DNA of 64,000 nt, from assembly GCA_023150275.1 (NCBI GenBank), contig JAKLLG010000005.1, forward strand, positions 62,001 through 126,000, written 5' to 3'. Positions 25,650 to 34,433 of the stretch are shown piece by piece. Position 1 is the first letter of the stretch. The number at the start of each line of letters is the position of its first letter. The notes beneath the pieces are model-generated. The model searched no databases. It had not been told where the DNA came from and was given only the letters and a program-made list of their open reading frames with translations. Position numbers and translations under genes: made by a program. Source of the stretch: Rhodocyclaceae bacterium. Lineage in GTDB: Bacteria; Pseudomonadota; Gammaproteobacteria; Burkholderiales; Rhodocyclaceae.

Positions 25650-26612
25650 TCACTGCCGGAAGCTAAGTTCAAAATTGCTCCAGTTTCCATAGAGCCAGTC
25701 GATGATCAACATCCACTCCAGTGGATGGGCATGCGACTCTGATCCTTCGAGCAGCATCCAGAGCGCTCGTATGCCTCGTTGTCCTATGATCGTGCCAATT
25801 TCCGGGGCGAGGATCACCGACTCGAAGTGACGGGTGAAGTCCGATGACATGGCCAAGGGATCAGGCCGGAAGCGAGACGAGGTGCTCGCAAAGCGTATGG
25901 CGATTTGTTTTTGGCAACTGGATAACAGGATTGAGCGATTGCTGGCTCCTTCAAAGCCGGAGTCGGCCATGTCCTTTGCCAGGATTGCAAGGCGGAGCGC
26001 CGTCGGGTTGTTTGCCCAATTCACTCTCACAATCTGGTGGGGCGTTGTAGAGGGCATTTGTCGTGTGGGGGTAAGAAAAGACGATGTGCTGTGCGAATGA
26101 ATGCTTGCTTCGAAGTGCAGCGCAACGCCATGCCTATGGCAGACGAGAGCGCCTGGAAGTTGGTGTGCCCTCCGCCAATAGGCAAAGCCGAGGCGCTCTT
26201 GGTCGAGATGGATGCAATCCGGGCAGCTTTTTTTGGGAAGCGCCCAATAGGGGGGCTTTCTATCCATGTGCAGCATCTGTGGCAGCCCCGTTGCACTCTT
26301 GCCTGCGACCAGCGCTATGGTGTCATCGGTGACTGTTTTCGGGCGGAACCGGGTAAAGAATGGCAATACGGTCGCGGTAGCGACAAGTTTCCGCACATCT
26401 CCCAGCGCGAGTTGCGTATGTGCGCAAAAGGCTGCCAGATGTGAAGGGATATGGAAGTGTAATCCTGCCTTTTCCGAGCCGAATAGCTGGCGCCTCGTTT
26501 CATCGGGAGAGATGTTTCCCGATAGCGAATGGAACATTGCCACCCAAGAATAGAGTGTTTGATCCGCAAGCAGTTGTGGGACAAACGATATCTGTTGTGC
26601 ACGACGGCTCAT
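25650..26612 (-). CDS. tniQ: TniQ-family transposition protein
   Basis: A 320-residue TniQ-domain protein with the opening FVPQLLADQTLYSWVAMFHSLSG. It has a CCCH-type zinc motif (CPDCIHLDQERLGFAYWRRAHQLPGALVCHRHG region) like that of TnsD. The C-terminal part is shorter than in TnsD and unrecognised. The ATG at 26612 is preferred over an in-frame TTG six bases earlier because a GGGG site then has normal spacing. Many Tn7-like elements encode both a TnsD and a second TniQ that direct different targeting modes. The gene reads leftward from the groESL promoter region. Confidence 0.8.
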   Translation of the reverse strand: MSRRAQQISFVPQLLADQTLYSWVAMFHSLSGNISPDETRRQLFGSEKAGLHFHIPSHLAAFCAHTQLALGDVRKLVATATVLPFFTRFRPKTVTDDTIALVAGKSATGLPQMLHMDRKPPYWALPKKSCPDCIHLDQERLGFAYWRRAHQLPGALVCHRHGVALHFEASIHSHSTSSFLTPTRQMPSTTPHQIVRVNWANNPTALRLAILAKDMADSGFEGASNRSILLSSCQKQIAIRFASTSSRFRPDPLAMSSDFTRHFESVILAPEIGTIIGQRGIRALWMLLEGSESHAHPLEWMLIIDWLYGNWSNFELSFRQ

Positions 26613-26773
26613 TCGCAATCGCCCCTTGAATTCGAGTGGCGCTTGCAGGTCACCACGCTCGTTGACGGAGCGTCTGCACCGCCAAGGGGGGGCTGCTTCG
26701 TCGGGGTCAAGTTGTCTTCCCCTCTATTTTTTTGTCGTCCGCAGTATTTTCGCGAACCAGCCGCGTTGGCGGC

Positions 26774-26802
26774 CTTGAAATTCTCCCCTGCCGTCCCTAT
26801 TA
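26774..26802 (+). promoter_or_regulatory. Sigma-32-type heat-shock promoter of groESL
   Basis: CTTGAAA at 26774-26780 and CCCTATTA at 26795-26802 are separated by 14 bp, matching the sigma-32 consensus (CTTGAAA, 11-16 bp, CCCCATnT). The -10 box directly abuts the CIRCE element. Confidence 0.75.
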
Positions 26803-26829
26803 TTAGCACTCGTTGGCAATGAGTGCTAA
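26803..26829. promoter_or_regulatory. CIRCE element (HrcA operator)
   Basis: TTAGCACTC-N9-GAGTGCTAA is an exact CIRCE inverted repeat. The HrcA repressor binds it and is inactivated when GroEL is occupied with unfolded protein. Confidence 0.95.
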
Positions 26830-26926
26830 CACCTTCTGTTTTGAATCCTGCGCTGATTGTTCCTGGCCTTGCGCCAAGACAGCCATTTGTTAGCAATCAC
26901 TTTCGTATAAACCCAAGGAGAACCTT

Positions 26927-27217
26927 ATGAAAATCCGTCCGTTGCACGACCGTGTGATCGTCAAGCGCGTTGAGGCCGAGCGCACCACCGCCTCCGGCAT
27001 CGTCATCCCCGATACCGCCGGCGAGAAGCCGGATCAGGGCGAAGTCCTGGCCGTCGGCCCGGGCAAGCGCGACGAAAACGGCAAGCACATCGCCGTCGAC
27101 GTGAAGGTCGGCGACCGCGTGCTGTTCGGCAAGTATGCCGGCCAGGGCGTCAAGGTCGATGGTCAGGAAGTCCTGGTCATGCGCGAAGAAGACATCATGG
27201 GCGTTCTGGAGTCGTAA
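26927..27217 (+). CDS. groES: Co-chaperonin GroES
   Basis: A 96-residue Hsp10. The start [14 protein letters not shown], the mobile loop ([19 protein letters not shown], residues about 17-35) and the terminal [11 protein letters not shown] are standard. GroES caps the GroEL ring during folding. An AAGGAGAA ribosome site precedes the ATG. It is transcribed with groEL from the sigma-32/CIRCE promoter. Confidence 0.97.
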   Translation: MKIRPLHDRVIVKRVEAERTTASGIVIPDTAGEKPDQGEVLAVGPGKRDENGKHIAVDVKVGDRVLFGKYAGQGVKVDGQEVLVMREEDIMGVLES

Positions 27218-27242
27218 TTCGGCTCGCTGACACCTAGCCCCC

Positions 27243-27300
27243 CCCTTCGATACGCCCGCTGTGCGGGCTACTCAGGGCGAACGGTCGTACCGTCGCCCGT
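27243..27300. repeat. Dispersed-repeat-like palindromes between groES and groEL
   Basis: A CTTCGATACGCCCG segment, the hairpin GCCCGC-TGT-GCGGGC and the string CTCAGGGCGAACGGTCGT resemble the short CTTCGA...CTCAGGGCGAACGG repeats scattered in many proteobacterial genomes. A second near-palindrome, GGGCGAACGGT / ACCGTCGCCC, follows. Only one copy is in this window, so repeat status is inferred. Confidence 0.4.
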
Positions 27301-27326
27301 ATCAACAGAATTCAGGAGATACATAA

Positions 27327-28982
<1,656 letters not shown>

Positions 28983-29031
28983 TGCGGGGGATGTATATCC
29001 GCCTGAGCATCCACTGCTCAAGCAGCAACGG

Positions 29032-29055
29032 ACACCCGGCTTCGGCCGGGTGTTT
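29032..29055 (+). terminator. Intrinsic terminator of groESL
   Basis: ACACCCGGC-TTCG-GCCGGGTGT forms a 9-bp stem with a stable TTCG loop, 50 bp after the groEL stop. The T-tract is short. Confidence 0.75.
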
Positions 29056-29149
29056 GCGTTGACGTACCCGAAATGTCGGTATTGACCCCGGCGCTCCTTG
29101 CAACACGCCCGCAAACGCCCGGATTCCCTGGCCCGTTAACGCGGCGCCG

Positions 29150-29566
29150 CTACGTTTCCCACGGGTTGATGACCGGAACGCCGGCTGCCCCATAGGGCGC
29201 GGTGTCGCGTGACGCGACGATGAATCCGCGCGAGGCGGCGATTGCGGCAATGTAGCCGTCAGGTGTCGGGAATCCTCGTCCGGCGACCCTGGCTGTCACG
29301 GCCAACTCGGCATAGTGCCGTGCGGCATCGATATCGAATGGCAGCACCCGCTCCCTGAACAGTCCCACCAGACCGTCAAGGGTTTGCGCCAACAGCTCCT
29401 TGCGCTTGCCGGCCGGGAGCGCACCGATGCCAAACAGCAACTCCGCCAACGTCACGCTGGACAGATACAGCGTTTCGGCTGTCTGATCGTTCAGCCAGGC
29501 CCGCACAGCCGGATGCGGCTCGGGTTTCATCGCCTCGGAAACGACGTTGGTATCGAGAACGATCAT
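29150..29566 (-). CDS. PIN-domain toxin (VapC/FitB family)
   Basis: A 138-residue PIN-domain ribonuclease. The acidic active-site residues are visible: D5 (MIVLDTNVVSE), E42 (LAELLFGI), the Asp of the TPDGYIAA segment near residue 102 and the Asp of SRDTAPY near 119. The C-terminal VINPWE is typical of FitB-like toxins. Its ATG overlaps the stop of the upstream antitoxin gene, as usual for this toxin-antitoxin class. Confidence 0.88.
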   Translation of the reverse strand: MIVLDTNVVSEAMKPEPHPAVRAWLNDQTAETLYLSSVTLAELLFGIGALPAGKRKELLAQTLDGLVGLFRERVLPFDIDAARHYAELAVTARVAGRGFPTPDGYIAAIAASRGFIVASRDTAPYGAAGVPVINPWET

Positions 29567-29817
29567 TCAAACCTCGGCGGCTCGGCCGGCGTCTTCTCTC
29601 TCACTTGCTGAAAGACCTCGAAATCCTCGTTCGCAAGGCCGACCTTGCGCCCCAGTTCCGCTAGGGCATCACCTAGGCGAACGCGCGTTTCCGGCTTGAC
29701 CGCGACAGCCAGAATCTCGCGAACTTCGGCCTCGGTGCTGCGCCCATGTCGAGCGGCCTGTACCCGTAACGCGCGATGCACATCATCGGGCAGGTTTCGT
29801 ACTGTCAGCATTGCCAT
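29563..29817 (-). CDS. FitA-like ribbon-helix-helix antitoxin
   Basis: An 84-residue antitoxin. The N-terminal ribbon-helix-helix (MLTVRNLPDDVHRALRVQAARHGRS) is the standard FitA/VapB pattern, and the C-terminal part would wrap around the toxin. The start at 29817 is chosen because the RHH begins there; a longer in-frame reading would run into the cytochrome gene region. It overlaps the toxin gene by 4 bp. A 9-bp inverted repeat upstream is the likely autoregulatory operator. Confidence 0.85.
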   Translation of the reverse strand: MAMLTVRNLPDDVHRALRVQAARHGRSTEAEVREILAVAVKPETRVRLGDALAELGRKVGLANEDFEVFQQVREKTPAEPPRFE

Positions 29818-29835
29818 GTCACCGCTCCATACAAG

Positions 29836-29871
29836 TGCATTCAACGCATTCACTATAGTTATTTGAATGCA
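29836..29871. promoter_or_regulatory. Inverted repeat TGCATTCAA-N18-TTGAATGCA, TA operator
   Basis: A perfect 9-bp inverted repeat lies 19 bp upstream of the antitoxin start and brackets the AT-rich CACTATAGTTAT core that would hold the promoter. FitA-type antitoxins bind such repeats with the toxin. Confidence 0.65.
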
Positions 29872-29915
29872 TTTCAGCAAGGAGAAATTTTCAGGCAGAT
29901 AAAGATTTCGGCGGA

Positions 29916-30389
29916 CTACCGCCCCGTCAATCGCTCTTCGCGCTGTCTCCGGATATCCGCCGGCCACTGGCTTTCGATCCAGAGCAGCACGTTCTCGATC
30001 TGCCGGTCGGAGAGCTTGCCGGCAAACGCCGGCATGTCCGACACATAGCCCTCCGGCGCGTTTGGCGGCACCATGCCGTGCTTGGTGATTGCCTGCAGTT
30101 GCGCCATCGGATGGTGCCAGGTGTGGCCGCTCGCATCGTGCGGTGGCGCCGGCAGCTTGCCGTCTGGCCGGCGCGTGCGCCACTCCGGCTGGCCTTCCAG
30201 CTTCTTGCCGTGGCAACTGGCACATTCCGCCTTGTAGATGTTCTCGCCCTCCATCAGGGCAAAGGGATCGGGGCCCTTGCCGCGCTCGCTGCAGGCGGTC
30301 GCGGTGAGCAGCAGCGTCGCCGCCAGCCCGCACCAGCCAGCGCGGGCCAGAGGGCTGGCTGCACGCGCCGTCTGCCTGCTCGTGCTCAT
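29916..30389 (-). CDS. Lipoprotein c-type cytochrome
   Basis: A 157-residue protein with a signal sequence ending in a lipobox-like TATAC (C33) and a heme motif CASCH at 56-60. A Met ligand candidate lies in VSDMPAFAGKLSD, the usual cytochrome c pattern. The ATG at 30389 overlaps the stop of the membrane protein upstream. It is the last gene of the overlapping leftward operon that begins at 35216. An electron-transfer role at the membrane is likely; the partner is not evident. Confidence 0.82.
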   Translation of the reverse strand: MSTSRQTARAASPLARAGWCGLAATLLLTATACSERGKGPDPFALMEGENIYKAECASCHGKKLEGQPEWRTRRPDGKLPAPPHDASGHTWHHPMAQLQAITKHGMVPPNAPEGYVSDMPAFAGKLSDRQIENVLLWIESQWPADIRRQREERLTGR

Positions 30390-30706
30390 TTCGCCTTGCG
30401 CTTGTTCTGCGCGGCGGCGGCTGCCGCTTCTTGTGCGGCCCGCTTTGCCTTCGTTTCCTGCACCAGCTTGATCGCGCCAAACACATTCACGCCCGCCACC
30501 AGCAACGCCGGCCACAGCGGCAACTGTTGGCCGGATAGCCAGCCCCAGGCGAGCAGCGCGAACAAGGCGAGGCCGCCAACCGCCAGCGTCATCGAACCAA
30601 AACTGAGCATTCCCTTGTAGTCTTCCGCCACTTGCGGATCCTCCATCAAAAAGCGCCCGGGCAATTGCCCGAAAGGCGCGTAAGTTACCACACCGTCGCC
30701 GCTCAT
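30386..30706 (-). CDS. Uncharacterised small membrane protein
   Basis: A 106-residue protein with two hydrophobic segments (about residues 36-55 and 62-80) and an Ala/Lys-rich basic C-terminal tail that looks like a coiled coil. Its start at 30706 overlaps the stop of the serine hydrolase gene, and its stop overlaps the cytochrome start, so it is tightly coupled within the operon. No family is recognised. Confidence 0.65.
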   Translation of the reverse strand: MSGDGVVTYAPFGQLPGRFLMEDPQVAEDYKGMLSFGSMTLAVGGLALFALLAWGWLSGQQLPLWPALLVAGVNVFGAIKLVQETKAKRAAQEAAAAAAQNKRKAK

Positions 30707-32001
30707 CGGCGTGCCGGCCGCTCCGTCGCCGTGCCGCTCTCGATCGCCCGCCACAGGGCGTCGAGCGATGCCAGCAGCAGCGGACTCGCCGATTCAGGAT
30801 GCGCGGCCGCCAGCGCGATCACCAGGCGGCGATCGAAATCGACATAGACGCTGTTGCCATAAGGGCCGATCAGCGCGATGCGGTTGCCCTTGCCGCCGAG
30901 GCGGACAAAGCCGTAGCGCAGCGTGCTGCCTGCCGGCAGCCCGGCCAGCCCGGGATCGCCGGGGCCACTGGCCGGGGCCAGCAGCGCCTCGATCAGCCAG
31001 TCCGGGATGCGCCCGCGCTTGCCGCTGGCACGCGTGTCGAGCAGGAGCTGGCCGAGCTTGGCATGGTCGCGCGGGCTGAGCGCGAGGCCGGCGGCAAGCG
31101 GGTGCCCGGCGGGATCGTTCAGCCACAGCGCGCCGTCTTCCGGCTTCATCGTCGACAACAACTGCTCGCAGAGCAGCCGTGCCGGCCCGGTGCCGGCGCT
31201 CTCGGCGATCGCCCAGGCCAGCAACTCGTCTTCGGGGCGCCCTTCGGCGGGTGGCAGGCCGGGGTTCGGCGAAAGTGCCGTCCAAGTGTCGTAGCGTGTC
31301 AGCCAGGCGCGCACGCCGTCGCCGGTCGCTGCGGTCCAGCCGCCCGCACGCTGCCAGTCGGCGATATCGGCGGCGCCCCAGCCGTAGCCGTCTTCACCTT
31401 CAAGCAGGCGGCGGGTAGAGAGCTTGCGCAATGCGGTGTTGTCGACCAGCGGCGCGATCGGGCGCGCGATCGATTTGTCGGCCGCGAGCTTGCCCTGGCT
31501 GATCATCATCGCGCCGAGCAGCGAGAGCACCGGCCGCGTGCCGGAAAGGAGCAGGCGCGGGGCCTGCGGTGCGGCGCCGTGCCAGTAGCGCTCGACGACG
31601 CGCTGCCCGTTCTTCAGCACCACCAGTGCATCGGCATCGAGGCGGCTTTGCAGCAGGAAGGCGAGATCACGGCGGCTGCCGTCGGCCGGGTCGGTGGCCG
31701 GCAGGCGCTCGATGTCGAGGGGGCGGGCGGCCGTCGCCGGGCGTGTGCCGCTCGCCGGTGCCCCGCCGACTGCCATCTGCGTCGCCGGCATGAAGCGCGT
31801 TGGCGCCGCCAGCGTTACCCGGCGCGCGCCGGCGCGCAGCCAGTTGTCGCCGTCGATCCATTCGCCCAGTCGCTTGCCGCCGGCCGCCACGGTTTCGTAG
31901 CTGCAGCGGTCGGCGGCCTGCAGCGGCGCCGTCAGCAGCAGGGCGAGTGCTGGCCAGAACGCCAGACGACAGGGTCGCCGCAATGCCTGCCCGGTTCTCA
32001 T
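30703..32001 (-). CDS. Beta-lactamase-fold serine hydrolase, catalytic lysine absent
   Basis: A 432-residue secreted protein (signal peptide near residues 10-30, APLQAAD). It resembles the class-C-like serine hydrolase family, with the block LLLSGTRPVLSLLGAMMISQGKL where active members have S-x-x-K and then SVLSALVG. Here the serine is followed by G-T-R, so the lysine is replaced by arginine. YGWG and YGFVRLGGKGNRIALIGPYGNSVYVD correspond to later family motifs. The start at 32001 overlaps the ligase stop (ATGA). Confidence 0.7.
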   Translation of the reverse strand: MRTGQALRRPCRLAFWPALALLLTAPLQAADRCSYETVAAGGKRLGEWIDGDNWLRAGARRVTLAAPTRFMPATQMAVGGAPASGTRPATAARPLDIERLPATDPADGSRRDLAFLLQSRLDADALVVLKNGQRVVERYWHGAAPQAPRLLLSGTRPVLSLLGAMMISQGKLAADKSIARPIAPLVDNTALRKLSTRRLLEGEDGYGWGAADIADWQRAGGWTAATGDGVRAWLTRYDTWTALSPNPGLPPAEGRPEDELLAWAIAESAGTGPARLLCEQLLSTMKPEDGALWLNDPAGHPLAAGLALSPRDHAKLGQLLLDTRASGKRGRIPDWLIEALLAPASGPGDPGLAGLPAGSTLRYGFVRLGGKGNRIALIGPYGNSVYVDFDRRLVIALAAAHPESASPLLLASLDALWRAIESGTATERPARR

Positions 32002-33128
32002 GATGCGTCTCCTTCTCCCATCCATCGCTCCGACGCCGTACGCACGACATCGTTCATATTGCGTTCGCGCTCCCAGGTGGCGCGCAGCCAGTCGGCATCG
32101 CTCGGCGCGCCGCGCTCGGCGAGCGTGCGCAGCCAGTTACCGCAGCCGAGCGCCTCGGCATCGCCGGCCAGGGTGACGAGCAGCGCGTCGAGCCATTCGC
32201 GCAGCGGCCGCTGCCGGCGTGCCGCCGGTTCGGAAAGCTGCGCCTCGCGCCCGTAGCGGCAGGCCTGGAACTTGTTGTAGCGGGCCACGTGGCGCAGCCC
32301 CTCGGCGTCGAAGGCGGGCCGCTCGCGCAGCAGGTAGCGGCACAGCGACTGCGCCAGCGCGGCAAGCGCCGTCGCCCGCTCGATCGAGAGCGGCGTGTCG
32401 CAGACGCGGATCTCGACGGTGCCGTACTCCGGCTTCGGCCGCACGTCCCAGTACAGATCCTTGATGCTCTTGGCGATGCCGCAATCCTGCAGCAGGCGGA
32501 AGTGGTCGAGGAAATCCGCCCAATCGGCGAGCGGCGGGCACTGGCCAGAAAGCGGAAAGGCCGAGACGGCGTTCAGCCGCGCCGACTGGAACAGCGTATC
32601 GACGCCATCGACGAAGGGCGAGGCGGCGGAGAGCGCAATGAAGGCCGGCACATACTCGCCGAGCGCCTGTGTCAGCCAGATCGCGTCGTCGGCCGAGGTG
32701 ACGCCGACGTGAACATGCTGACCGAAGACGGTGAACTGCTTGGCCAGATAGCCATAGCGTTGGTAGATCGCATCGAAGCGCTCGCCGGGGCAGATGCGCC
32801 GCTCCGGCCAGCGGTGGAAGGCGTGCGTGCCGCCGCCGCAGAGCGCGATGTTGTTGCGCCGACAGAGCGCCACCAGCGTCTCGCGCAGCCCGGCGAGATC
32901 GGCGGCGATGCCGGCGACGGTGGCCTGCGGCTGCGTGCTCACCTCGATCATGCTCTCGGTGATTTCGAGCTTGATCTCGCCGAAGCGCTCGTCGTAATCG
33001 AGCGCCTGCATCAGGTCGGTGGCGCCGCGCGTCAGGTCGAAGTCGCGCCGCGACAGCAATTGCAGTTCGAGTTCGACGCCCAGCGTCAGCGGCTGGCTCT
33101 CGCGAAATTCACCAATGCCTTCGCTCAT
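31998..33128 (-). CDS. YbdK-type glutamate-cysteine ligase-like carboxylate-amine ligase (GCS2)
   Basis: A 376-residue GCS2-family enzyme. LTLGVELELQLLSRRDFDL opens the ATP-grasp-like fold. GGGTHAFHRW, QHVHVGV and the RPKPEYGTVEIRVCDT block match YbdK. These enzymes join glutamate to an amine or cysteine with ATP. E. coli YbdK is a weak glutamate-cysteine ligase. The ATG at 33128 overlaps the antiporter stop. The neighbours suggest that its gamma-glutamyl product is a ligand or substrate within the operon. Confidence 0.85.
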   Translation of the reverse strand: MSEGIGEFRESQPLTLGVELELQLLSRRDFDLTRGATDLMQALDYDERFGEIKLEITESMIEVSTQPQATVAGIAADLAGLRETLVALCRRNNIALCGGGTHAFHRWPERRICPGERFDAIYQRYGYLAKQFTVFGQHVHVGVTSADDAIWLTQALGEYVPAFIALSAASPFVDGVDTLFQSARLNAVSAFPLSGQCPPLADWADFLDHFRLLQDCGIAKSIKDLYWDVRPKPEYGTVEIRVCDTPLSIERATALAALAQSLCRYLLRERPAFDAEGLRHVARYNKFQACRYGREAQLSEPAARRQRPLREWLDALLVTLAGDAEALGCGNWLRTLAERGAPSDADWLRATWERERNMNDVVRTASERWMGEGDAS

Positions 33129-34396
33129 GCAATGCCTCCCTTCTTCTCGCCATCGCCGGCCGTTTCGCCGGCGCGCACCAGCGCCAGCCGGCACAGCACC
33201 GGCCCGGCAATCTCCATGATTGCCGCGGCGAACAGCGGCAGCAGCAGCGCCGAGCGGCCGACCTCGGGGTAGAGCGCGGCGATTTCGTAGGCCATGAACA
33301 CCGCCGTCGCCGACAGCGGCTGGATGCCGAGGCCGACCCACAGGCGCTTGGCGGGCGGCAGATTGCGGTTGCCGAAGTAGGCTGCGCCGGTCTTTGCGGC
33401 GGCACGCACCAGCAGCAGGCCGAGCGCCTGCAGCGCGGTGAGCCAGGTGAATTCCCGCCAGGGCAGCGAAGCGCCGACGATCACGAAGAGGATGATCGCC
33501 AGCAGCCAGTGCGCTTCCGGCAACTGCGTGTAGGCGAGCGTCTGCCGGCGGTCGTCGAAGGCGAGCAGCGCCCCCATCACGAACAGCGTCAGGAACACCG
33601 GCACCGCCAGCATGCGCGCGACGCCAACGGCGAGCAGCGCCATTGCCACCAGCACGAACACCTGTGCCAGCGAACGCTTGGGCAGGCGCGCGGCGACCAG
33701 CAGCGTGAGCCGTGCCGTGCCCCACGCGATCAACGCGGCACCGACGGCAACCCACAGCGGATGCGCGACGGCATTGATCCAGTCGGCGCTCAGTTCGGCA
33801 TGCACGAAGCCGAGCACCAGCGCGAAGAGCACGAAGGAAACCGCGGTGGCGATCGCCGTGTGCAGGATCACACGCTCGGTCACCTGCCCCTGCGCCGACG
33901 ATTCCTCGACGGTGAGCAGCACCACCGCCGGCGCCGAGGCCATCGTCACCGCCGCGGTGGCCGCCGCCCAGCCGGGGCTGAGGCCGACCAGCAGCCAGGC
34001 GAAGAAATAGATCGCAACGAACGAGAGCAGCACATCCGCCGCCGTCGCGCGCAGCAGCGCCGGGTTGCCGAGCAGCCAGCGCAGATCGAGGCGGCGGCCG
34101 GCTTCCATCAGCAAGAGGCCGAGTGCCGCGTCGGCGATCGGGCGCGCCTGCGTCAGCGCCTCGACGCTGATCCAGCCGAGCAGCGAAGGGCCGAACAGGG
34201 TGCCGGCGAGCACGTAGCCGACCATCTTCGGAAAACCGAAACGGGCGCGCAGCCACTCCCCGGCGAGCAGGCCAACCACGAGCAGCAGGCCAAAGAGCGC
34301 CAGCGTGTCGATCTGGTCGGGGAAGGGCGGCAGGAAGAAGAGGCGTTCCTGTGTCGATTCCCAGAGCGCCCGGGCGTAAGCGTTCAGGGTTTCCAT
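33125..34396 (-). CDS. Kef-type (CPA2) cation:proton antiporter
   Basis: A 423-residue membrane protein with about 12 hydrophobic segments and CPA2 features: FPKMVGYVLAGTLFGPSLLGW, LGLLLMEAGRRLDLRWL and MASAPAVVLLTVEESSAQGQ. It lacks the C-terminal RCK/TrkA-N domain of full KefB/KefC. The ATG at 34396 is chosen over an upstream TTG. Kef systems in E. coli are gated by glutathione and its adducts. That makes the adjoining glutamate ligase gene notable. Confidence 0.82.
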   Translation of the reverse strand: METLNAYARALWESTQERLFFLPPFPDQIDTLALFGLLLVVGLLAGEWLRARFGFPKMVGYVLAGTLFGPSLLGWISVEALTQARPIADAALGLLLMEAGRRLDLRWLLGNPALLRATAADVLLSFVAIYFFAWLLVGLSPGWAAATAAVTMASAPAVVLLTVEESSAQGQVTERVILHTAIATAVSFVLFALVLGFVHAELSADWINAVAHPLWVAVGAALIAWGTARLTLLVAARLPKRSLAQVFVLVAMALLAVGVARMLAVPVFLTLFVMGALLAFDDRRQTLAYTQLPEAHWLLAIILFVIVGASLPWREFTWLTALQALGLLLVRAAAKTGAAYFGNRNLPPAKRLWVGLGIQPLSATAVFMAYEIAALYPEVGRSALLLPLFAAAIMEIAGPVLCRLALVRAGETAGDGEKKGGIA

Positions 34397-34433
34397 CGGC
34401 AATCTCGCGTGCAGGCCCCGGGCGCGTGACGCG

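Noticed and set aside
26613..26773. Possible Tn7-like transposon terminus between tniQ and groES
   Set aside because: I searched both strands for a TGT...ACA end and repeated TnsB-type sites. No ACA-type end is present, and only weak TGTCG-like similarity to the tnsA upstream region exists. The boundary is left unassigned.
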